Shown in pieces: positions 11,001 to 22,322 of a stretch of DNA of 64,000 nt. The DNA is from Eulemur rufifrons (Eukaryota > Chordata > Mammalia > Primates > Lemuridae). Made by a program: the position numbers and the translations under genes. Under the pieces are notes generated by a model. That model ran no database searches, was not told where the DNA came from, and saw nothing but the letters and a program-made list of their open reading frames with translations. Position 1 is the first letter of the stretch; every line of letters begins with the position of its first letter. The stretch lies in contig NW_027182962.1 in the NCBI RefSeq assembly GCF_041146395.1, positions 137,501-201,500 on the forward strand, given 5' to 3'.

Positions 11001-13240
11001 CTATTTTTGTTAGTGGAGACTGACAAGAAGCCATTCTTCTAAGTATCACTCCACCGTCCTTTCTCCATTGTTTAAAAATGCAGGGAAATTTTGCAAGTTA
11101 GCATAATAATTAGTAGCTGGAGGGGAATTTTTTTGGGGGGGATCTGCGTGGGTGGAAGGGGGGCAGGCCCTTTGTCAGTTCGCTGGTTTGTTTTTATTAT
11201 CCCCAGAGAGGAAAAGTGGGCATGTGTGTGGCAGGTGAAAAGTGTGCGTCCTGTTTCAGTCTTAGACAGACACAGGATCTGCACTTTTCACCCCGTTCCA
11301 TTAAGAATCCTTTGCTTCATCAGCTGGGAATCCACCATGGTTCTCTAGACCCCTCTTTTAGTGCACACAGAAAACTGCCTGGTTCCAAGAAGTTTTCCTC
11401 AGAGCTTTTGAAATAACCACTACTATGGAAATTATTTGCCAGCTTTTCCAGCACTTTTACCATAATTTTGATAAGGTTCATCTGTGCTTCCTAAAACCCT
11501 AGATGGCAGCCACGGACAAACCTATGCTGACACCTAGGTCACTTCCTGTTGCCAATAATTGGTATGGGAGTCTGGCAAAAGGCCAGTCTTTTAGGTATAA
11601 TTCCACCATCCTATCTTCATTATTTTAAAACGCAGAGGACCTTTCGCCAGATAGCATAAGGATGAGTCGCTGGAGGGGACCTTTTTGTGTACAGTGTTGG
11701 GGGGCGGGGGAGGACATCTGTCAATCCGATTGATTGTTTTTATTATCCCTAGAGAGGAGAAGTGGGCATGTGTGTTGCAGGCAAAAAGTGCATATAGTGT
11801 TTCAGTCTCAGACTGAAACAGGATCCGCACTTTTCAGCCTGTTCCTTTAAGAATCCTTTGATTCATCACCTGGGAATCCATCATGGTTCTCTAGACCCCT
11901 CTATGCGTGGGCCCAGAAAACTGCCGGGTTCCAAGAAGTATTCCACAGAGCTTTTGAAAAAACCACTACGTTGAGAATTATTTGCCAGGTTTTGCAGCAC
12001 CTTTCATCATAATTGTCATAAGGTTCGTCTCGAGATGGCTGCCATGGACAAAACTATGCTGAGGCCGAGCTCACTTTGTGTGGCCGATCCTTGGTACTGG
12101 AGACTGGAAAGAATACATTCTTTTAAGTATCATTTCACCATCCTTCTCCACTATTTTAAAAGTCAGAGCACCTTTTGGCAGTTAGAATAACAAGGAGTCG
12201 CTGGACGGGAAGTTTTTATGTGGGGTCTGGGGGCTGGTGCGGCAAGCCCTCCGCCAGTTCTGCGGTTTCTTTTTATTATCCCCAGAGAGGAGAAGTGGGC
12301 ATGTGTTTGGCAGGTGAAAAGTGCAGATCCTGTTTCAGAGTATGAAACAGGATCCGCATGTTCATCCTGTTCCTTTAAGAATCCTTTGCTTCATCAGCTG
12401 GGAATCCACCATAGTTCTCTACACCGCACTATGCGTGGGCCCAGTTAACTGGCTAGTTCAAAGAAGTATGCCGCAGAGCTTTTGAAATAACCACTACCAT
12501 GAGAATTATTTAACAGCTTTCGCAGCACCTTTTATTATAATTGTTATAAGGTTCATCTGTGTCTCCTGAAACCCAAGATGGCTGCCATGGACAAACCTAT
12601 GCTGAGGCCTACGTCACTTGCTGTTGCCAATACTTGGTATGGGAATCTGGCAATAAGCCAGTCTTTTAGGTATAATTCTACCATCCTATCTCCAGTTTTT
12701 TAAAAGGCTTATGACCTTTCACCAGATAGCATAAGGACGAGTCGCTGGAGCAGACTATTTTGTGTGGGGTGGTGGGGGCCGGGGGCAGGGCATCTGTAAA
12801 TCCGATGGGCTGTTTTTGTTATCCCTAGAGATGAGAAGGGCGAATGTGTGTTGCAGGCAAAATGTGCGGATCCTGTTTCACACTTAGACTGAAAGAGGAT
12901 CTGCACTTTTGAGCCTGTTCCTTTAAGAATCCTTTGATTCATCACCTGGGAATCCACCATGGTTCTCTAGACCTCTCTTTGCATGGGCACAGGTAACTGG
13001 CTTGTTCCAAGAAGTATGCGACAGAGCTTTTGAATTAACCAGTACTTTTAGAATTGTCAGGTTTTTAGCATGTTTAACCGTAATTGTGATAACGTTTGAA
13101 TGTGCCTCCTTAAACCCAAGATGGCTGCCACGGATATAAATATGCTGAGGCATAGCTGACTTGTTGATGCCTATTTTTGTTAGTGGAGACTGACAAGAAG
13201 ACATTCTTCTAAGTATCATCCCACCATCATTTTTCCATTG

Positions 13241-14029
13241 CGTAAAAATGGAGGGAAATTTTGCAAGTTAGTATTATAATTAGACGTAGGGTACGTATTT
13301 TTTTTTCTTTTTTTGTGGGGTAGGAGTGGATAGGCGTTTCAGGCCCTCTGTGAGTTCGCTGGTTTTCTTTTATTATCCCCAGAGAGGACAAGTGGGCATG
13401 TGTTTGGCAGGTGAAAAGTGTGGATTCTATTTCAGAGAATTAAACAGAATCCACATGGTCATCCCATTCCTTTAAGAATCCTTTGCTTCATCAGCTGGGA
13501 ATCCACCATGGTTCTATATACTCCTCTATGCGTTGGCACAGGTAACTGGCTTGTTCCAAGAAGTATGCCGCAGAGCTTTTCAATTAACCAGTACATTGAA
13601 AATTATTTGCAGGTTTTCAGCATTTCACCCTAATTGTAATAACGTTTGTATGTGCCTCCTGAAACCCAAGATGGCTGCCACGGACATAACTATGCTGAGG
13701 TGTAGCCGACTTGGTGTTGCCTATTTTTGTCAGCGGAGACTAACAAGAAGCCATTCTAAGTATAAGCCCACCGTCATTTTTCCATTGTTAAAAAATGCAG
13801 GGAAATTTTGCAAGTTAGCTTTATAATTAGTAGCTGGAGAATACGTTTTTTTCTTTTTTTTCGTCGGGTCGGTGTCGATGGGGGGGTCAGGCCCTCTATA
13901 AATTTGCTGGTTTGTTTTTATTATCCCCAGAGAGGGGAAGTCGGCATTTCATGGCAGCTGAAAAGTGCGGATACTCTTTCAGAGAATTAAACAGCATTCG
14001 CATGGTCATCCCGTTCCTTTAAGAATCCT
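13241..14029. repeat. Satellite, transition to the homogenised array
   Basis: About one and a half monomers in which features of the younger array first appear: a poly-T run after 'agtagctggag', 'ctatatactcctc' in place of 'ctctagacccctc', and 'aattaaccagtac'. It ends at the Alu target site. Confidence 0.85.
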
Positions 14030-14371
14030 GGAAGGGCGAGGTGGCTCACGCCTGTAATCCTAGCACTCTGGGAGGCCGAGGCGGGTGGATCGCTCGAGGT
14101 CAGCAGTTCGAGACCAGCCTGAGCAAGAGCGAGACCCCGTCTCTACTAAAAATAGAAAGACATTATATGGACAACTAAAAATTTATATAGAAAAAATTAG
14201 CCGGGCACAGTGGCGCATGCCTGTAGTCCCAGCTACTCGGGAGGCTGAGGCAGTATGATCGTTTAAGCCGAGGAGTCTGAGGTTGCTGTGAACTAAGCTG
14301 ACGCCACAGCACTCACTCTAGCCTGGGCAACAAATTGAGACTCTGTCTCAACAAAAAAAAAAAAAAAAAAA
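14030..14371 (+). mobile_element. Alu SINE, full-length dimer, strepsirrhine type
   Basis: Left arm begins 'ggaagggcgaggtggctcac' and contains the pol III A-box text 'gtggctcacgcc' and B-box text 'gttcgagaccag'. An A-rich linker with the extra block 'tatggacaactaaaaattta' is typical of lemur Alus. The right arm follows ('gccgggcacagtggcgcatg', 'gaggttgctgtgaactaagc'), then a pure A tail (about 14,353-14,373). Target-site duplication is 'aagaatcct' (14,021-14,029 and 14,372-14,380). Uninterrupted monomers read through this site as 'aagaatcctttgcttcatc', so the Alu inserted into an existing monomer. It is the best single clue to the host lineage. Confidence 0.95.
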
Positions 14372-17300
14372 AAGAATCCTTTGCTTCATCAGCTGGAAAT
14401 CCACCATGGTTCTATATACTCCTCTTTGCGTGGGAACAGGTAAATGGCTTGTTCCAAGAAGTATGCCGCAGAGCTTTTGAATTAACCACTACGTTGAAAA
14501 TTATTTGCAGGTGTTCAGCGTTTCACCATAATTGTGATAACGTTTGTTTGTGCCTCCTGAAACCCAAGAAGGCTGCGACGGACATAACTATGCTGAGGAG
14601 TAGCTGACTTGGTGTTGCCTATTTTTGTTAGTGGAGACTGACAAGAAGCCATTCTTCTAAGTATCATCCCACCACCATTTTTGCATTGTTTTAAAATGCA
14701 GGGAAATTTTGCAAGTTAGCATTATAATTAGTAGCTGGAGGGTACGGTTTTTTTTTGTGTGTGTGGTCGATGTGGATGGGGGGGTCAGGCCCTCTGTCAG
14801 TTCGCTGGTTAGTTTATATTATCCCCAGAGAGGAGAAGTGGGCATGTTTTTGGCAGGTGAAAAGGGCGGATTCTGTTTCAGAGAATTAAACAGGATCCGC
14901 ATGGTAATCCCGTTCCTTTAAGAATCCTTTGCTTCATGAGCTGGGAATCCACCATGGTTGTATATACTTCTCTATGCGTCGGCACAGGAAACTGGCTTGT
15001 TCCAAGAAGTATGCCTCAGAGCTTTTCAATTAACCAGTATGTTGAAAATCCTTTGCAGGTTTTCAGCGTTTCACCATAATTGTGATAACGTGTGTATGTG
15101 CCTACTGAAAACAAATATGGCTGCTCCGGACATAACTATGCTGAGGCGTAGCTGACTTGGTGTTGCCTATTTTTGTTAGTGGAGACTGACAAGAAGCCAT
15201 TCTTCTAAGTATCATCCCGCCATCATTTCTCCATTGTTTAAAAATGCAGGGAAATTTTGCAAATTGGCATTATAATTAGTAGCTGGAGGGTACTTTTTTT
15301 TTTGTGGGGTCGGTCAGGTTGGGTGTTCAGGCCCTCTGTCAGATCGCTGGTTTGTTTTTATTATCCCCAGAGAAGAGTAGTGGGCATGTGTTTGGCAGGT
15401 GAAAAGTGCGGATTCTGTTTCAGAGAATTAAACAGGATCCGCATGGTCATCTCATTCCTTTAAGAATCCTTTGCTTCATCAGCTGGGATTCCACCATGTT
15501 TCTATATACTCCTCTATGCGTGGGCACAGGTGCCTGGCTTGTTCCAAGAAGTATACTGGAGAGTTTTCAAATTAACCAGTACGTTGAAAATTATTTGCAG
15601 GTTTTCAGCGTTTCACCATAATTTTGATAACGTTTGTATGTGCCTCCTGAAACCCAAGAAGGCTGCGACGGACATAACTATGCTGAGGAGTAGCTGACTT
15701 GGTGTTGCCTATTTTTGTTATTGGAGACAGACAAGAAGCCATTCTTCTAAGTATCATCCCACCACCATTTTTGCATTTTTTAACATGCAGGGAAATTTTG
15801 CAAGTTAGCATTATAATTAGTAGCTGGAGGGTACGGTTTTTTTTGTGTGTGGGGGATGTGAATGGGCGGGTCAGGCCCTCTGTCAGTTCGCTGGTTAGTT
15901 TTTATTATAACCAGAGAGGAGAAGTGGGCATGTGTTTGGCAGGTGAAAAGGGCGGATTCTGTTTCAGAGAATTAACGTTGATCCCCATGGTCATCCCGTT
16001 CCTTTAATAATCATTTACTTCTTCAGCTGGAAATCCACCATGGTTCTATATACTCCTCTTTGCGTGGGAACAGGTAACTGGCTTGTTCCAAGAAGTATGC
16101 CGCAGTGCTTTTCAATTAACCACTACGTTGAAAATTATTTGCAGGTGTTCAGCGTTTCACCATAATTGTGATAACGTTTGTTTGTGCCTCCTGAAACCCA
16201 AGAAGGCTGCGACGGACATAACGATGCTGAGGCGTAGCTGACTTGGTTTTGCCTATTTTTGTTAGTGGAGACTGACAAGAATCCATTCTTCTAAGTATCA
16301 TCTCACCATCATTTTTCCATTGTTTAAAAATGCAGGAAAATTTTGCAAGTTAGCTTTAAAATTAGTAGCTGGAGGCTACGGTGTTTTTTTTTTTTTTCCT
16401 GTGGGGTCGGTGTGGATGTGTTGGTCAGGCCCTCTGTCAGTTCGCTGGTTTGTTTTTATTATCCCCAGAGAGGAGAAGTGGGTATTAGTATGGCAGGTGA
16501 AAACTGCGGATCTGTTTCAGAGAATTAAACAGGATCCGCATGGTAATCCCGTTCCTTTAAGAATCCTTTGCTTCATGAGCTGGGAATCCACCATGATTCT
16601 ATATACTTCTCTATGCGTGGGCACAGGAAACTGGCTTGTTCCAAGAAGTATGCCTCAGAGCTTTTCAATTAACCAGTATGTTGAAAATCCTTTGCAGGTT
16701 TTCAGCGTTTCACCATAATTGTGATAACGTGTGTATGTGTCTCCTGAAACCAAATATGGCTGATACGGACATAACTATGCTGAGGCGTAGCTGACTTGGT
16801 GTTGCCTATTTTTGTCAGTGGAGACTGACAAGAAGCCATTCTTCTAAGTATCATTCCACCATCATTTCTCCATTGTTTAAAAATGCAGGGAAATTTTGCA
16901 AATTGGCATTATAATTAGTAGCTGGAGGGTACTTTTTTTTTTTGTGGGGTCGGTCAGGATGGGTGTTCAGGCCCTCTGTCAGATCGCTGGTTTGTTTTTA
17001 TTATCCCCAGAGAAGAGTAGTGGGCATGTGTTTGGCAGGTGAAAAGTTTGGATTCTGTTTCAGAGAATGAAACAGGATCCGCATGCTCATCCCGTTCCTT
17101 TTGGAAACTTTTGCTTCATCAGCTGGAAATCCATCATGGTTCTATATACTCCTCTATGTGTGGGCACAGGTAACTGGCTTGTTCCAAGAAGTATGCCGCA
17201 GAGCTTTTCAATTAAGCAGTACGTTGAAAATTATTTGCAGGTTTTCAGCGTTTCACCATAATTTTGATAACCTTTGTATGTGTCTCCTGAAACCCAATAT

Positions 17301-20257
17301 GGCTGCCAAGGACATAAGTATGCTGAGGCGTAGCTGACTTCGTGTTGCCTATTTTTGTTAGTGGAGACTGACAAGAAGCCATTCTTCTACGTATCATCCC
17401 ACCACCATTTTTCCATTGTTTAAAAATGCAGGGAAATTTTGCAAGTTAGCATTATAATTAGTAGCTGGAGGGTACTTTTTTTTTTTTTTGGTGGGGTCAG
17501 TGTGGATGGGTTGTTCAGGCCATCTGTCAATTCACTGGTTTGTTTTTATTATCCCCAGAGAGGAGAAGTGGGCATGTGTTTGCAGGTGAAAAGTGCGGAT
17601 TCTGTTTCAGAGAATGAAACAGGATCCGCATGGTCATCTCATTCCTTTAAGAATCCTTTGCTTCATCAGCTGGGATTCCACCATGTTTCTATATCCTCCT
17701 CTATGCGTGGGCACAGGTACCTGGCTTGTTCCAAGAACTATGCTGGAGAGTTTTCAAATTATCCAGTACGTTGAAAATTATTTGCAGGTTTTCAGCGTTT
17801 CACCATAGTTTTCATAAGGTTTGTATGTGCCTCCTGAAACCCAAGAAGGCTGCGACGGACATAACTATGCTGAGGAGTAGCTGACTTGGTGTTGCCTATT
17901 TTTGTTAGTGGAGACAGACAAGAAGCCATTCTTCAAGTATCATCCCACCACCATTTTTCCATTGTTTTAAAAGTCAGGGAAATTTTGCAAGTTAGCATTA
18001 TAATTAGTAGCTGGAGGGTACGGGTTTTTTTTGTGTGTGGTCGATGTGGATGGGGGGGGGTCAGGCCCTCGGTCAGTTCGCTGGTTAGTTTTTATTATCC
18101 CCAGAGAGGAGAAGTGGGCATGTGTTTGGCAGGTGAAAAGTTCGGATTCTGTTTCAGAGAATGAAACAGGATCGGCATGCTCATCCCGTTCCTTTAGGAA
18201 AGCTTTGCTTCATCAGCTGGGAATCCACCATGATTCTATATACTCCTCTATGTGTGGGCACAGGTAACTGGCTTGTCCCAAGAAGTATGCCGCAGAGCTT
18301 TTCAATTAAGCAGTACGTTGAATATTATTTGCAGGTTTTCAGCGTTTCACCATAATTCTCATAACGTTTGTATGTGTCTCCTGAAACCCAATATGGCTGC
18401 CAAGGGCATAAGTATGCTGAGGCGTAGCTGTCTTCGTGTTGCCTATTTTTGTTAGTGGAGACTGACAAGAAGCCATTCTTCTAAGAAGCATCCCACCATC
18501 ATTTTTCCATTGTTTAAAAATGCAGGGAAATTTTGCAAGTTAGCATTATAATTAGTAGCTGGAGGGTACTTTTTTTTTTTTTTTTGTGGGGTCAGTGTGG
18601 ATGGATTGGTCAGGCCATCTGTCAATTCACTGGTTTGTTTTTATTATCCCCAGAGAGGAGAAGTGGGCATGTGTTTGGCAGGTGAAAAGTGCGGATTCTC
18701 TTTCAGAGAATTAAACAGGATCCGCATGGTCATCTCATTCCTTTAAGAATCCTTTGCTTCATCAGCTGGGATTCCACCATGTTTCTATATACTCCTCTAT
18801 GCGTGGGCACAGGTCCTGGCTTGTTCCAAGAAGTATGCCGGAGAGCTTTTCAATTAACCACTACGTTGAAAATTATTTGCAGGTTTTCAGCGTTTCATCA
18901 TAATTTTGATAACGTTTGTATGTGCCTCCTGAAACCCAAGAAGGCTGCAATGGACATAACTATGCTGAGGAGTAGCTGACTTGGTGTTGCCTATTTTTGT
19001 TAGTGGAGACAGACAAGAAGCCATTTTTCTAAGTATCATCCCACCACCATTTTTGCATTGTTTTTAAATGCAGGGAAATTTTGCAAGTTAGCATTATAAT
19101 TAGTAGCTGGAGGGTACAGTTTTTTTTTTTGTGTGTGGTCGATGTGAATGGGGGTGTCAGGCCCTCTGTCAGTTCGCTGGTTAGTTTTTATTATAACCAG
19201 AGAGGAGTAGTGGGCATGTGTTTGGCAGGTGAAAAGTGCGGATTCTGTTTCAGAGAATTAACGGTGATCCCCATGGTCATCCCGTTCCTTTAATAATCCT
19301 TTACTTCATCAGCTGGAAATCCACCTTGGTTCTATATACTCCTCTTTGCGTGGGAACAGGTAACTGGCTTGTTCCAAGAAGTATGCCGCAGAGCTTTTCA
19401 ATTAACCAGTACGTTGAAAATTATTTGCAGGTGTTCAGCGTTTCACCATAATTGTGATAACGTTTGTTTGTGCCTCCTGAAACCCAAGATGGCTGCCATG
19501 AACATAACGATGCTGAGGCGTAGCTGATTTGGTTTTGCCTATTTTTGTTAGTGGAGACTGACAAGAATCCATTCTTCTAACTATTATCTCACCATCATTT
19601 TTCCATTGTTTAAAAATGCTGGAAAATTTTGCAAGTTAGCATTATAATTAGTAGCTGGAGGCTACGGTGTTTTTTTTTTTTTTTCCTGTGGGGTCGGTGT
19701 GGATGTGTTGGTCAGGCCCTCTGTCAGTTCGCTGGTTTGTTTTTATTATCCCCAGAGAGGAGAAGTGGGTATTAGTATGGCAGGTGAAAACTGCGGATCT
19801 GTTTCAGAGAATTAAACAGGATCCGCATGGTAATCCCGTTCCTTTAAGAATCCTTTGCTTCATGAGCTGGGAATCCACCATGGTTCTATATACTTCTCTA
19901 TGCGTGGGCACAGGAAACTGGCTTGTTCCAAGAAGTATGCCTCAGAGCTTTTCAATTTACCAGTATGTTGAAAATCCTTTGCAGGTTTTCAGCGTTTCAC
20001 CATAATTGTGATAACGTGTGTATGTGCCTACTGAAACCAAATATGGCTGCTACGGACATAACTATGCTGAGGCGTAGCTGACTTGGTGTTGCCTATTTTT
20101 GTCAGTGGAGACTGACAAGAAGCCATTCTTCTAAGTATCATCCCACCATCATTTCTCCATTGTTTAAAAATGCAGGGAAATTTTGCAAATTGGCATTATA
20201 ATTAGTAGCTGGAGGGTACTTTTTTTTTTGTGGGGTCGGTCAGGATGGGTGTTCAGG
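14372..20257. repeat. Homogenised satellite array, left of the ERV
   Basis: About eleven monomers of ~545 bp. Classes can be told apart by the text after the poly-T run. Class A reads 'gtggggtcggtcaggatggg' (near 15,301, 16,930, 20,230). Class B reads 'tgtggtcgatgtggatgggg' (14,765, 15,840, 18,030, 19,130). Class C reads 'cctgtggggtcggtgtggat' and has 'gtattagtatggc' (16,390, 19,680). A fourth variant with 'gtcagtgtggatgg' occurs at 17,490 and 18,580. Class order is less regular than right of the ERV. The segment ends inside a class A monomer at the ERV target site 'ttcagg'. Confidence 0.92.
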
Positions 20258-21049
20258 TGTTTAGCCTAAGAATACTGAGTTGTAGAAATGCCCCCTGTAT
20301 TTCTGGAGACAAGATTTGATTTCAGAAGTCAAATAAGGCTTTGCCTTAAGGAAAAGATAAATGTGTTAGTTCAAAAGCTGCCTCGTCTCAGGAGGGCGTC
20401 TTGCTGGTCAGTAGAAGCTGCATCTCAAGGAGACAGCTGTAAACTGGGCCTTTGGTTCTCACCTGTTTTGAAAGACAAGGCAGGCCTCCCTTAGGACCAA
20501 AGGTTGCTGGTGCTGCTGACAGGTGGACCCCCGGAGATCAGAGCTAATCAGATAGATATGCTAATGCCCAAGCCGGGCCCAGATGGAACCATGTGGTTCA
20601 AGTAATTAACACAAAGCACAGCCCATGTTGACTTCTGGGATCATCTCTGTCTCCAAGAACACAATCACCAGAGCCAAGATGTCTCTGTTTGTTGCTAAAG
20701 TAATAGCCTTATCATAAAACTTAGAAGTTTGCCCCAAGAAGATTTTATAACCCATTGTTCCCCTAGTTAGAGTTAGTTAAAGGATCTGTAGTAGACTTTT
20801 AGGAGACTTTGACCCTAAAGCAAACTGCCTGTTAGTATCAAAATCCCGTTGCCCTTGGCAACCGGAGCCTATATGTACCCTATATAATACCTGTGTGGAG
20901 TTTCAGTCGGGGAAATATTTGATGCGGGTAAAATATTTCCATCCGGATACCCTCCTTTATCTATTTTCATAAACTTTCACTTTATAAACAAAAAAAAAAA
21001 AAAAAAAAAAAAAGGACCTCTTTGCGGGGAGCGTAGCTAACTCCCCGCA
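20258..21049 (+). repeat. ERV 5' LTR with internal deletion replaced by an A-tract
   Basis: 792 bp, starting 'tgtttagcc' and ending 'ctccccgca'. A TATA box 'tatataatac' lies at 20,881-20,890. A 10-bp inverted repeat follows (20,911-20,920 and 20,931-20,940, 'ggaaatattt'). After 'cactttataaac' the sequence becomes 24 A (20,990-21,013) and then rejoins the LTR end at 'ggacctctttgcgg'. The 3' LTR has about 200 bp here instead. The last 27 bp form a hairpin (21,023-21,030 with 21,042-21,049, perfect 8-bp stem). Against the 3' LTR I count five substitutions in the ~730 alignable bases. A 68-codon frame occurs in both LTRs but shows no protein signature. Confidence 0.93.
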
Positions 21050-21052
21050 AAC

Positions 21053-21070
21053 TGGCGTAGTCGGCAGGAC
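21053..21070 (+). other. ERV primer-binding site, tRNA-Ser-like
   Basis: 'tggcgtagtcggcaggac' begins three bases after the LTR end. It is complementary to the 3' end of mammalian tRNA-Ser(AGA) (acceptor stem ending CGACTACG plus CCA), with the last base differing, as I recall that tRNA. Class II elements commonly use tRNA-Lys, so this is unusual. Confidence 0.7.
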
Positions 21071-21180
21071 ACTCCGATAGGGTCTTGAAGGCAAAAGGCT
21101 TTGCTCGAGCGAAGAGTTCCCGAATTGCATCGCAAGGGACCTGGAGTGGATTGAAAGTCGCGCGCGCGTCTTACCTAGTG

Positions 21181-21192
21181 AGAGGTAAGTGA
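21181..21192 (+). promoter_or_regulatory. Candidate ERV major splice donor
   Basis: 'agaggtaagtga' matches the donor consensus AG|GTAAGT, with cleavage between 21,184 and 21,185. It lies in the leader between the primer-binding site and gag, where the donor for spliced env RNA is expected. Confidence 0.6.
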
Positions 21193-21238
21193 ACATCTCC
21201 AGGGCAAAGTAAATTATTATTCTGTCCGGATTAAAATA

Positions 21239-22322
21239 ATGAGGAAGACTATCTTTTCTGAGTATGTGGAATTGTTGAGAGCTTATTAAAGAGTACTAGA
21301 GTAATTGCCAAAAAGAAAAATCTCGAGAAATTGTTAATTTAATTTCCAAGCACTGTGATTGGTTCCCACCTCCGGGTGAGTTCAAGCTGCAGCAAAAGTA
21401 GTTGGCGCTGAAAACATTATGAAAAGCGCTCCGAAAATAAATAAATAAATAAATAAATTAAATTTCTCTATGTATTTAAAAGCTCTGCTCTTTAATTTCT
21501 CAAGCTCTACAGCTGTTTCATTCTAACTCAGAATTCTCTTTTAGCGAGACGGAGGATATCCGTCCTAAAATAAGCTTAGTAAAAGATCTGGAGCCTGTTT
21601 TTAGCAGAAAAGAGAAGGTCAATTGGGACCTTCCGTCTGCATTGGGCCAGGATAAGACAAAGCCAATAAAAGTAGGTACCGACCCTCTTCTCGGGTCTAT
21701 AGAAAATATAGAAAAGAGAAAAAGAAAGAATTCTAAAGGAGAACTTTCACTTTAAGAGCTCTCTGCGCGGCTCAAGTCAGCCGCTTTAAGCTTGGGAACC
21801 GCTACTCTCTAATGCAAATGATTCCCTGAAGCATGATCCACCGTTGAGAGAGGCTGTTAAAAAAAAAAAAAAAACTTTTAAAGAACAAACTAAGATCTTA
21901 GAAAAGATGATCAGGTTATTGCTCAAATTCAACAGTGCTGTATTAGAACATAAGAGAAGATAGCTTCTCCTAAACAGTCTGTGTTTTCTTGTGTAAGATG
22001 TTAAAGAAAATGTTAATGAAACTTATGTAGATTTTATCACTAGATTACAAGATGTGCAAAAAACGGTTAGTCCGCCTGACTTAAAAAATTTAATATTACA
22101 TATATTGGCTTTTAATAATACTAATTCAAAATGTTAGCGGCTTTTACATCCGCCGCTCAAAAAAAAAAAAAAAAGGGTTTCGCCGAAAAGTTAAATCAGA
22201 GGCTTTTAAAATACAAATGTTGGCTGAGGCTAGCAGTGGGAAAGGCATTCCCAGAAAGCAAAAAACTGTCGTAAAATGTCTCGATTACGTCCGTAAAGGA
22301 CATTTTGGAAAAAAAAAAAAAA
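21239..22322 (+). pseudogene. ERV gag remnant (matrix, capsid and nucleocapsid fragments)
   Basis: No frame stays open. A possible start at 21,239 runs 17 codons to a stop. A matrix-like patch containing 'CDWFPPPGEF' is encoded near 21,352-21,381. A capsid C-terminal fragment resembling the major homology region is encoded near 22,010-22,150. A decayed zinc-knuckle-like patch ('KGHFG') ends near 22,308. Gag of this class is normally ~1.5-2 kb, so much is missing. Runs of 16, 16 and 14 A (21,859, 22,159 and 22,309) lie in it, the last where nucleocapsid gives way to dUTPase. A short ATAA microsatellite is near 21,437-21,460. Assignments of the fragments are by motif resemblance only. Confidence 0.7.

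Larger units (their letters stand above)
7476..13240. repeat. Old, diverged satellite block (~10.5 monomers)
   Basis: Tandem ~545-bp monomers with the 'gagaggagaagtgggc' landmark near 7,927, 8,478, 9,017, 9,566, 10,115, 10,660, 11,204, 11,750, 12,285 and 12,825. Copies differ from each other by many substitutions and small indels. An older higher-order pattern is visible: monomers with 'gccagatagcataagga' and 'catctgtcaatccgat' occur near 10,557, 11,650 and 12,721, and the variant 'actaccatgagaattactt' occurs near 10,330 and 12,490, giving spacings of about 1.09 and 2.16 kb. The short frames seen here are satellite read-through and are not called as genes. Confidence 0.9.

Noticed and set aside
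20288..20494. A 68-codon frame found identically in both LTRs (also 25,602-25,808)
   Set aside because: Identical because the LTRs are copies of each other. It lies in U3, has no recognisable domain and gives no support for an LTR-encoded accessory protein.
21437..21460. ATAA microsatellite in the ERV leader/gag region as a regulatory element
   Set aside because: A short simple repeat with no further support.
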